Shown in pieces: positions 34,563-44,782 of a stretch of 64,000 nt of DNA; within the stretch, counting starts at the first letter, position 1; every line of letters begins with the position of its first letter. Source of the stretch: Anisodus tanguticus (Eukaryota > Streptophyta > Magnoliopsida > Solanales > Solanaceae). A program made the translations under genes and the position numbers. Where the stretch lies: assembly GCA_034509755.1 (NCBI GenBank), contig CM067550.1:9603001-9667000 (forward strand). Direction: 5' to 3'. The notes beneath the pieces were generated by a model that was not told the origin of the DNA, made no database searches, and saw only the letters and a program-made list of their open reading frames with translations.

Positions 34563-35880
34563 TGTTATTCCTGAATATTGTTATTTCATTACTCGACTAA
34601 CTGATTGTACAATGTGTTGTATATGTGCTATATACATTCATCATCTTAATGGATGATTGATTAACTAACAAGATCATTAACTAATTAATGGAACCTAACT
34701 AACTACTAATTGAATCTAATGTTACCATTAAGGGGATGAAGTACTAAACTACCCCTCTGCCTATATTTATTATTCCCACACTCCCCCTCAAGCTAGGTAG
34801 GGGATATCTTAAAAATATTTAACAAACCTAGCTTGGAACTTAAGTACTCATGTTGAACTCTTGTAAGTCCTTTGGTGAAGATATCATCAGGTTGTTCTTG
34901 AGTAGGGATGTATTTGGTTGCTATCAGTCCTTGCAATATTTTTTTCCTTATAAAGTGACAATCAATCTCAATATGCTTAGTTCTTTCAAGATAAATAGGA
35001 TTTGCTGCAATCTGAATTGCAACCTTACTATCAATGAAAACATCAATTGGATTCTTAGTGTCAATTCTCAGCTCTTTTAGTAATCGTAGCAGCCAAATGA
35101 TTTCCGACACAATTGAAGCAATACTTATGTACTCTGATTCTGCAGAGCTTTTGGAAACAATTGTTTGTTTCTTTGATTTTCCAAGTAACCAAGGATTCTC
35201 CTAACTTGATTACGTAGCCAGTAACAATTTTTCTTGATATTGGACATGAAGCCCAATTTGCATCACATTATGCAGTCATACTTGTGTCATTTTTACTTGA
35301 CAATAACACACCTTTACCTGGTTGATTTTTCACGTATCTGATAATCCTTAATGCAGCTTCCATGTGACTTTATTTAGCTTGTTGTAGAAATTGACTAAGG
35401 ATTTAATCACTGAAGGATATATCAGGTCTGGTCATTGTAAGGTATAATAGTGTTCCAATAACTCTCTGATAGAAAGTTTGGTTTGCAAGTGAATCTGGTA
35501 TAGACTTCTTTCCCTCTTCTTGATTTACAAAATCATCATACTACTTTGTTGTTAGCTTCACATTTACATCTATAGGGGTTATAGCAGATTTTGAAGCAGA
35601 TAATTCAGTTTCTAATAGAAGTTCTAACACATATTTCCTCTGATGCATAAGAATTCCATTCTTAGACCTAGCGAACTCTATGCCAAGGAAAAAAATTAAG
35701 TTCTCCTAGGTCCTTCATCTTGAAGGCCTTCTGAAGTATCTCTTTATGCCTTTTAACACTTAAACTACTCCCTGTTATAAGCATGTCATCTACATAAACA
35801 AGTACAATAACTAATCCTTCAGTTGTTCTTCTAATGAACACAAAATGATTGTTGACAAACAATTTTGTCCCATCTTTTGG
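34563..35880 (-). pseudogene. Copia 3' fragment: RT, RNase H and LTR
   Basis: On minus: RT with HFVFIRRTTEG and VLVYVDDMLITGSS (35850-35740), FKMKDLGELNFF, a decayed stretch, then RNase H ending with ERTKHIEIDCHFIRKKI and DDIFTKGLTRVQHEYLSSKL (~35000-34820). A polypurine tract (complement CTCCCCCTCAAGC, 34781-34793) is followed by an LTR (TGTGGGAATAATAAATATAG..., from 34780 leftwards to about 34563; outer border approximate). The 5' part is replaced by Gypsy sequence beyond ~35880. Confidence 0.82.
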
Positions 35881-35899
35881 CCATGGCTGCCACACTAAA

Positions 35900-36943
35900 C
35901 CAACCCCTTGTACCTCTGCGACATAATCCGGCATGCGCTCGACCATACTGACTACAAGATGGTCGGGGTGGTCTCACTCGACCTTTACAACTTTGACCCT
36001 GATATATTGGCATTTTGAACCATTTAAATATCGGCGAACCCTGACTAATAAACTCCCTAGGTTATAAGCTCCATGACCCCCAATGGGCCTATCTCTATTA
36101 GATACTATATGCTGAAGTCGTGCCTGGGAGGCGACCAACTAATTCAATACCTGCACAACTCTCCTTACATCCTTATCAGACGGGGCCGGTGATAGGACTG
36201 ATGGTAAATGAGCTTCCCTCAACTCTCCTGGTACTACTAGATTCGCCGATACCTGGGAAAACAACTTACTCATATCCTCTGATGGACATGTCTCAATAGA
36301 GAGCATACTACTCACATTTACACTCAATCCAACCTCAATCTCCCAGCTAATCATAACCCTATTGGAAGAAGGCATTGCTGTAATCATAAACACGATAAGG
36401 TTTATAGAAAGAATTCTTATAATTCAGTTCTATAGCATGATTCTAGATCAAGAAAGAAGGTAACCATCATCCTAAATGCCCCGTAGCCTCATGTCTATAA
36501 GTGTGGTGCACAACACACCCATAAACAAGACTCTACTAGACACGGCTTGTAGACTCCCTAGGACAAACCTACTCTGATACCAAGTTTGTCACGGCCCAAA
36601 CCGGAGGGTCATGATGGGCACCCAGACCGTACTTGTCGAGTACCACTAATCATATATTTAACATCTAACCATAATTAATCATGGGCCCCGAGGGCTGTCA
36701 CAAAGTACTACGTAAGATCTTACAAACAGAAGAACTCAACCTATGCATATATACATACTAAGGCCGGCAACGCCATGCACGACTACTATACACAAGACAA
36801 CTGTCTACAAGCCTCTAAAGAGTACGTAACATCATAAGGTCGGAAAAGGGCCCTGTCATACCGCTATGCATATCCAAAATATCGTACTATGACTAGACCG
36901 GAACTCTGGAACAAATAGAGTGCTCTAATATCAGCTGACCCGA
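35900..36943 (-). pseudogene. Gypsy 5' fragment: LTR end, PBS and gag
   Basis: On minus: the last ~357 bp of an LTR (36943-36587, ending GGGCCGTGACA), two bases, then the tRNA-iMet primer site TGGTATCAGAG (36583-36573). A leader follows, then a gag-like frame with ITAMPSSNRVMISWEI and PSDKDVRRVVQVLN plus LVASQARLQ (36393-36100). The LTR segment is the same family as the solo LTR at 1942-4459 but inverted relative to it. Truncated at both ends by Copia fragments. Confidence 0.8.
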
Positions 36944-38370
36944 AAACTCATCCTGGATCATAGACTCCGGAGCTACCAACCATGTGACATGTAATACAGA
37001 AGAACTGAGCAATACACGAAACATTTCTAAGTGTCCGGTTGATCTTCCGGATGGAAGTAGCTCGGTGGCTACAAAAGAAGAAACAACCATGATGAATGTT
37101 AGGATATGGTTGAAAAATGTCCTTTATGTCCCAGATTTGACATGCAATTTAATTTCTGTATCACAACTAGTTGATTATTTAGATTGTGATGTGACATTTA
37201 ATAGAATTATGTGTGCTATAATGAACTCCATCACGAGGAAGCTGATTGGAAAGGGTGAGCGTCGAGGTGGACTTTAATATTTCTGGAATGTGCCGATGAT
37301 ACAGGCTATGAAGGCAGATGTAGTTGATTGGTTCGATCGTTGGCACAAACGGTTGGGTCATCCTTCAGCACAAGTGAAAAAGTCTGTTATGGCATTAGGT
37401 TTAACAGAGAGTGGTGATAGATCAGATAGAGAATGTGATGTATGCCAATGGGCAAAGAAAATGAGAAGTGTTTTTCCTTTAAGTGATAATATTGCTTCAG
37501 ATACTTTTGAGATTATTCATTGCGATTTATGAGGACCATATATAACTCATTCTTCTTGTGGTGCTTCATATTTTTTACTATTGTGGATGATCGTTCACGA
37601 GCTATGTGGATCTTTCTCTTAGTTGATAAGAAAGAAGTATTCCAAACCTTGAAGAATTTCTTCACCTTAGTGGATAGACAGTTTGGTAAGAAATTAAAGA
37701 TAGTTACAAGTGATAATGGAACTAAGTTCACATGTATGAAGACTTACTTATTCGAACATGGAATTCTTTTCCAAACATCTTGCACAAGGACACCACAACA
37801 GAATGGAAGAGTCAAAAGAAAACACCTTCACATTCTTAATGTGGCACGAGCATTGAGATTTCAGGGTCATCTTCTGATCAAATTCTAGGGAGAATGTGTT
37901 TTGAGTGTGGGGTATTTGATCAATAGAACGCCATCTTCAGTATTAAATGGGAAAACCCCTATGAAATTTTATACGGAGAAGCACCTCGGTATGATCATTT
38001 AAGGGCGAAAGGGTCACTATGCTATGGACACACAAAGGAAAGAACGAGGAACAAGTTTGAGAGCCGGAGTCGTAGGTACATCTTCTTGGGATACCTCTAC
38101 GGAAAGAAAGGTTGGAGATTGTATGACTTAGAGAACGATGAATATTTAGTCTCAAGAGATGTTGACTTCTACAAGATTAAGTTTCCCTTTGTTGTAGGAT
38201 CAGGTAGCTTGAGCGACAATATAGAAGTGATCCTGGACGAAACAGAGGAAGAAAGAAATAAACACGACTTTGAAGAAGACACGACTGACAATATATGTAC
38301 GAACAAAAATTGGATAAACGAAGTACGAACACCGGATACCGAACCTACCACAATTTCCTTTTCCAACTAT
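36943..38370 (+). pseudogene. Copia fragment: protease to integrase
   Basis: Plus strand. Protease SSWIIDSGATNHVTC (active-site Asp codon 36963-36965), VRIWLKNVLYVPDLTCNLIS, GAG-pre RWHKRLGHPSAQ with CDVCQWAKK (37340-37460), integrase core IVDDRSRAMWIFLL, VTSDNGTKF and TPQQNGRVKRKH (37580-37830). Then LINRTPSSVLNGKTP, a frameshift, and RKVGDC or GYLYGKKGWRLYDLEN (38080-38120). Ends abruptly at the exon 9 acceptor of the dead GH1 gene; no LTR, RT or gag is attached. Orientation is opposite to the Gypsy piece on its left. Confidence 0.85.
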
Positions 38371-39766
38371 GGCTGCAGGATTATGAATCCTTTCGTATTT
38401 GGAGACTATCCTCTATAATGAAGAAAGCTGCTGGGACAAGAATTCAAAGCTAAGCTAGTTAAGGGCTCAGTTGACTTCATAGGCCTAAACCACTATACTA
38501 CTGTATCTGTAAAGGACAAACCTTCCAGCGTTGAAAAGCATAGCAAGGACTTCGGTGCTGACATAGAAGCAGAGTTCTCACGTATGAAATCCCGTGCTTA
38601 CTAAATGAAAATCACCTTTCCATATTTTGACCGTTAGCTAACTCAGTTTCATGTTGATGCTTATCTGAGCTACTTCCTTTAAATTATCTTTTCAAAATTC
38701 CATATGGATTAGGTGATATCAATGAGCTCACTAATTTTATCTTCTTTGGGTTTCTGCAGTTGCGGCATTGGCAGCAGATAAGGTGAGGCCTCTAATGTAA
38801 GTTCTCATGTGACGTTTCGACGTTACGCATTCTATCACTTAAACGTTGTTCGACTTTAGTATCCGGTGATACCGTCTGGTCTTTATGAACTTCTGGAGTA
38901 TCTTAAAGAAGATTATGGCAACCTGCCGATTTACATTCAAGAAAATGGTGCGTCCTCGACAATTATGTCCCTCTCTTTTGATTTATGCATTGCACGTAGT
39001 TTGTGAGTTCATACACCCATGCTTGCCTTATTCCTTTCATATAAAGCAAGATACCTGATATAGCTTAATTTGGCCTGTAAAATCGATTCAAAGCAAAGAA
39101 TAACCTGGTTTAAATTTGTTCTCAAAGTTTGATCTTTCTTCATTTATGATTCCTTTGAGCTTGGTGATTTCATCATGATTTTGGAGGCTTGATCTCCTTT
39201 AAATAACAACAACCCTTCAAGATGTTAGCATCCTGTACCCCTCCCCATCCCTTACTCCACTTCCTGTTTTAGAGTATTTCAGAAAAATATGTTGAATTTT
39301 GCAGTTGCTAATTTAGCTATATTGTAGTTTCCTCCGAATTCAAAATGTAAGGATTTTACGATGCAAGCATAGTTATGTTACTTTCTTCAAATTCCTGAAG
39401 TGAAAAATTGTTGGAAATTTGCCTTTGGCGGGAGTTGCGACCGACCAACTTTAACGGCTTAAACACTAGTGTAACGTATGTTGGAGAATCCGGTTCTTCA
39501 CACATGCATGATCTACTAAGTACGTAGATAACCGTAGGGCCAAGAATCGTCAAATTTCATTGAGAAATGAAAGAGATATTGGTTCACGAAGTAAGGTGTT
39601 TGAAGCATGGAAAGTGTGGTATTGTGTGTAATTCTCCCACATCGGTAGAGGAAGAAAGAATTGTTGTGTATATAAGACTCGAAATTGGTTTGGGGTTTGG
39701 GACCCCAAGGGGTCCCATGTGTTTAAAGGAGGAGGACCTAGATGTGCTTCGGTTCAAGTAAAGACC

Positions 39767-39915
39767 ACACGCGCGCGCCGCCGCCCCGCCCGTCCCGTCG
39801 GTCCGGTTCGGTTCGGGTTCGGGTTCGGGTTCTCGGGTTCACGGGTTCACGGGTTCACGGGTCGTGGGTCGTGGGGTCGTGGGCGGGTTGTGGTTGTGGG
39901 CCGTGGGCCTTCGAT
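39767..39915 (+). repeat. GC-rich short-repeat block with G-tracts in the LTR
   Basis: CGCGCGCGCCGCCGCC is followed by repeated GGTTCGGG and ACGGGTTC units and GTCGTGGG units. At least four GGG runs spaced 3-5 nt apart (39815-39837) meet the usual G-quadruplex pattern on the plus strand. The copy in the 3' LTR (45147-45290) has a different number of units. Confidence 0.85.
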
Positions 39916-40248
39916 ATTATCTTTTTGGGCGAGAAAACTTTGCCGGAAGTACGGTTTGATCCCGAAGTTTCGGATGTGCGGTTTGGACCGAGAATTCTTT
40001 CGGATGTACGAGTTTGGTCCCTAAAGTTTCAAGATGTACGAGTTTGGTCCCGAAGTTTTCGAAAGTTGGAATTTCGACGATCAAAGCGAAACGTCCAAGC
40101 TCTCAATTCGGACCATTTATTTTGGTGAATTACTCCTCTATAATGGCCAAAACAGTTGGTCTTTCACCATTTATGTTGGTGACTTTACTACCTCCATAAT
40201 GGCCATTATTTGGCTATTATGGAGGCAGTTTTCAGCCCCTCCCTCACC

Positions 40249-40256
40249 TATATAAA
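40249..40256 (+). promoter_or_regulatory. Main LTR TATA box
   Basis: CACCTATATAAACACACC context; the best TATA box in the LTR, conserved at 45630-45637 in the 3' LTR. Transcription would start near 40280. Confidence 0.7.
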
Positions 40257-40704
40257 CACACCTTTACACCATTGTTGAGCACCACAAAAGAGCAGAAAAA
40301 TAATAGTTCATAAAGCTCACGAAAATACACAACAAAACCAGTTTTCTTCCTACAACTTCCAAGCATCATTTCGTTACTCAATATTCTTCACGGTAGCTCT
40401 TGAGTTTCCTTTGCTCAAGGGTTCCATTGCTGTTTTATCTTGGGAGACAAATTGTCCGGGACGTATAAAGGATACATACGGGGCAATATTGTCTTAAGGA
40501 CGAGTGCTACACTCGACTCGGCATAAACCAGTTTCCATTTTTCGATCTTCAACAAAATCGTAATTTCGGTTTTGTTGTTATATTGTAATTTTCAGATTTC
40601 TAGTTGAATTATTGAAATCTTTATTTATCCTTTCGAATACTTGTAATAGTTAAATACTTCCCGTCTTGCTTTATAAAGTACCATAGAGCAAAATCTCCCA
40701 ACAA

Positions 40705-40717
40705 CTTAAGACAATAT
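40705..40717 (+). promoter_or_regulatory. Candidate self-priming primer-binding site
   Basis: CTTAAGACAATAT begins 2 nt after the 5' LTR, the normal place of a primer-binding site. It is the exact 13-nt reverse complement of ATATTGTCTTAAG at 40486-40498 inside the LTR (kept in the 3' LTR near 45870). It does not match the TGGTATCAGAGC iMet site found in the other retroelements here. See findings. Confidence 0.5.
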
Positions 40718-41404
40718 CTGTATTGTATTACTATTAGTATTCGAAAGATGTCGGTCAAAAATTATGTGACCAAATCGGATATGGAAATGGTTTTACGGTA
40801 GAAGAGAGTGATGATGATGAACGTGTTCATGGTGTCACCGCTACCAAGGCTTGGTGGAAACAAGCGCTCACGAGAGCTGAGGATGTCAAGCGGGACAAGA
40901 GGAGAAGAGTGAAGATGTTATTCTATCTTGTAGCGAAGGCCTATATCTGTCCCAGACAAAGGATCGAATAATGGTGAGAAGGAAATGGACACTCGGTCGA
41001 TGAAGTGGCCCGAAGTGAGCCGAGAATCCGAAATTGGGATAAGTAGTTTTTCTTACTTGTCAAGAATAAAGATTAAATGATGTCGATTAAAAATGGATTA
41101 AAGTAAGGAGGAATATGAAAATAATTTATATTCCTTACGCTTTAAAATCGAAGTTTAATCTTATCTTCTTTCCCGTTTAAAGATTGGATTGTAAATGACT
41201 TAAAAAGATCCGTTCTTTTAAGTGTAATTGTTAAAGTGTGTAAAGTATGTTCGCACATACGATGGAGAAAGATCCACTAAGCGTGCGAAAAGCGTTACCA
41301 CTCTTAAGTAAGCGCCAAGAATTATCGGGCACCAATCTTAACGAAAGGAGTCTAAAAGCTAAAGACGTTGAACTGTCATACTATTTGGCGAGAAGATCCT
41401 TCAT

Positions 41405-41672
41405 AGGATGATATTGGACACTCGGTCACATAAAGCCTCCGGGCGGCGGAGTGGGCAAAATTCCTTTGATAGGATGATATTGGACACTCGGTCACATAAA
41501 GCCTCGGGCGACCGGGTGGGCCAAAATTCCTTTGATAGGATGATATTGGACACTCGGTCATACAAAGCCTCCGGCGCCCGGAGTGGGCCAAAATTCCTTT
41601 GATATGATGATATTGGACACTCGGTCATATAAAGCCTCGAGGCGGCGGAGTGGTGCCAAAATTCATTTCATA
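41405..41672 (+). repeat. 66-bp tandem repeats in the retroelement interior
   Basis: Four units starting near 41405, 41471, 41537 and 41604, each with GATGATATTGGACACTCGGTC, a CATAAAGCCTC phrase, a GC-rich variable patch and GTGGGCCAAAATTC. Diverged single copies of TGGACACTCGRTC flank the array (40985, 41757). The frames opened by this array on both strands are repeat artefacts. Confidence 0.9.
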
Positions 41673-44600
41673 GGAAAAGTAATGGACACCTAGTAAGGTG
41701 GGCCGAGTTTCCGAGTCTGAATGATGCGAAGGCCTAAAGAAAGGCGATAAAGAAATTGGACACTCGATCGCAAAGCAACTGGAGTGGGCGAGTATCTGGA
41801 TCATATATGATCCGGTTACGCCTAACCACGGGTAAGAGGTTGTTCATGTGAAGCAACACCACCTCTAAAGTAGAAGGGGTTGGAGAGGTTGTCCTCAATA
41901 GGACTTCAGGGAATGAGATCACTCTAAGATGATGTGATACATATCCCTAACTTGGTTTAAGGGACGTTGTTGGTCAAGCTGGTTTGAGACTAGTCCAACA
42001 GGTCTGTAATAACTAAGAATGGTACAGTATGTCTGTAGCCAAATGAATGATATATTTGTAATCCGTGCATCTATGCCATCATAGATTAAGACACGTTAAA
42101 TAGCAAGTCATTCAAAAGCTAACGATGTTGAGATTGTTGCCTTCTGACGACATAAACCCTCAAAATAAATGTGAGGTAGACGAAGAGGCAAAATCACCTT
42201 TCCAAATTCCGTCAAGGGAATAGCGAAAGAAGCACTGCTCCTCTAGAACTTAGTCACACCTACTTGGGTGATTTGAAGTTTATACAAAATAGAGGGGGGA
42301 GACAAGTACGTTGTGATCTTCATTGATGATGGTACAACGTATGGAATCCTTTGTTTGTTAAAAAGCAAAGATGAAGTTGTTGAAGCGGATACGCGCTACA
42401 AAGCAGAAGTTGAAAATCAACTAAGCCTACGGATTGAGAAATTCGTAGTGATAGAGGGAGAATGTGAAGCATCGTTCATTAAACGAATGTTCATTTCTCA
42501 CCTCAGTCTAACGGTGATTAGCCAAGCACGAAGTCGTGCGCCCAAATTATGAGGGGTAACTTGGTAAAAGATGGGCTACCGAAACGGGTCAGGTCAAGTT
42601 CGACCTAAGACGTAGATTGCATATCCTTTGGATCCGCAAATAACGATAATGTTGATCGCCTCTTGGCGTCAAAGAATCTTTGAATTCTTTGGAGATAACT
42701 CTCCTTGGAAAAGGAAAAAGGAGAAATTGCTCAAGGTTAACAAGAACCCGCGAGGGCTTTGATTTGTCCGGAACTAGACGTTCCGTATCTTCATGACTCG
42801 AAAGTTCTTGTCTATCCGAAACTTAATATTCCGGATCTATGAACTCGGGGATTCTAGATGTTGAACCAAGACGGAGCAAAGAGGGGACAAAGACTTGTTC
42901 CAGTCCTTCTAGCTTGTATGGTTGAGAACGAACCATGGACAATTAACAAATAATTGTTATCTCCAAAAATATTTGCTTTGGAAAGAAGCTAAAGGGAGAA
43001 ATAGATTCCATATATAGAACCATACGTGTGTAATAGTTAATCTTCCTCCGGGAAAAGAACCTTTGGGTTATAAAAAGTGCTCCCTGTGAGTAGCTTCACA
43101 TCCGGGGCCATTGTAATCTTACATGGCATGGGTGTTGAAACGACCTTCAAACCGGAGAGTTGGAAGAAGAGGATCGAATTGGTTTCTTGAACTGTTGGGC
43201 TTCTTCACGAACTTTCATTTTGGTCCACGAAATGTTAACATTTTGGTCTGAAAGTCTCGGATAAAACGAAACAATGAATCGATCACGAAACATTGACTAC
43301 GAAGTTAGAAAGCCAACGGTTGGAAAACCAACGGTCTTAGAGTGAAAATCATATTGAAACAAAGTCTCGATATGAAAGATATGAGTATCACGAGATGACA
43401 TCTTAGGAATTGGATTTCTAAGACATCTAACGGACTGGTCGATAGTTGACGAGTCTCGTTGAAGCCACCAATGGATATGAATCATAGAGCGATTGGAATC
43501 ATGGTGCACCCATAGACAAGGAGCGATATGCTCGGGTCACGTGTAGTTCAATGTATTGTACACACTACAACCGACACTGGTATCGTCCAACAAACAGATC
43601 GAGTTGAACTAAGGTTCACGATGATCTTAATACATGATCAATAGAAGGCGTTAAGTCGGATATGACGATATCGAATTATTCGCTTATCTACGGATTATAG
43701 TATTTTGGATGTCCGGCGGTTACGAGAGAACACGGTGATGCAAAGCTGGACATCGGATCGAAGAACACCAAAGCCACAAGTAAATGTGTATGGTGGTTCT
43801 TGGAAAATCCTCTAAGCAAACTTGCATCAACCGATTCATGATGGTATCGGAGTTTATCGCTTTATACAAAGCATGAAAGAAGTTGAGTAACTTCACGACT
43901 CATTAGAGGACGTCCCTTATTGGGAGAAACCGTGCCTTCGGCGGTTCTACCTTTGTGGCTAGCCGGTCGGCTTTAGGAAGGACATGGATGACGGCGTACG
44001 GACATATCTGTCGGGATCTGTCGGAGACATAAGACCGTATGGCGGTTGATCATCACGGGTGTCACTTCCTTATTTACTAACTAAGGGACTACCGGAGATC
44101 AAGTGTTACTTGCTGTCTAGGGGAATGGGCTTAAAACCCAAAATATACGGACCAATACGGTGGAAACCCAACCTTACGAGCTGGAGATCCCGGTAATTTG
44201 GTTCAATGGGAAAACTAAGTTGTAAAGGTTCGGTTGATCGCTTCGGTGGAAGCATGAGCACTTCGGATAGTGATTTACGAAAAGAAACACCAAATCCAAA
44301 GCCGTTCCGCGATAGACGTTAAGTGCTATCTGCGGTATGGGTAAAGGTTAAGTTTTCAAAACTGTAATGATCCTCGACGGTTGAGGTTAGGTCTTTGGGA
44401 AACTTTTAATGGTTCCTAACACTTGTGAAGTGGGGTATAGCGGGATACCTTGTAGGAAACCACCTATTTAAGTGCGAGGACGGGCCGCCTCAAATTGAAC
44501 GCACTTAAGAATCCAAGACGTTGTCCATGGCCAAAACGGACAAAACATTACGAAGAAGAGAGTAAGGGAATTTGTTGTGTTGGTACCGTTGTCTTGGCTT

Positions 44601-44782
44601 ACACTAAACAACGACGGTTCAAGACATCACGTTCACCGCGCGGTAAGTAAGTCGATGGTATTCAACTATGGAAGGTTCAAAGTGAGGCTACCTCTCCTTA
44701 TGCAACATCGGTCCATTTGAAATATTCTTTGGAAATGAAAAGACACCATGTGAGTGCGCCAAAATCTCTTTCAAGAGGGGAT

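Larger units (their letters stand above)
39409..40703 (+). repeat. 5' LTR of the 6.7-kb element
   Basis: 1295 bp. From 5': a first TATA-like TATATAAG (39669-39676); a GC-rich block with C-rich then G-rich short repeats (39767-39915); several phrases starting CGAAGTTT or TACGAGTTTGG; three ATAATGGCC motifs (~40140-40220); a second TATA TATATAAA (40249-40256); and a third TATAAAG (40464-40470), followed by ATATTGTCTTAAG (40486-40498). Confidence 0.9.

Noticed and set aside
39719..40255. Arg/Gly-rich frames in the LTR and their twins at 45092-45659
   Set aside because: Translation of the LTR GC-rich repeat block; lengths differ between LTRs.
41376..41628. Repetitive frames such as MTECPISSYQRNFG on minus and MILDTRSHKASG on plus
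   Set aside because: Produced by the 66-bp tandem repeat (66 is a multiple of 3), so all strands stay open; no protein family.
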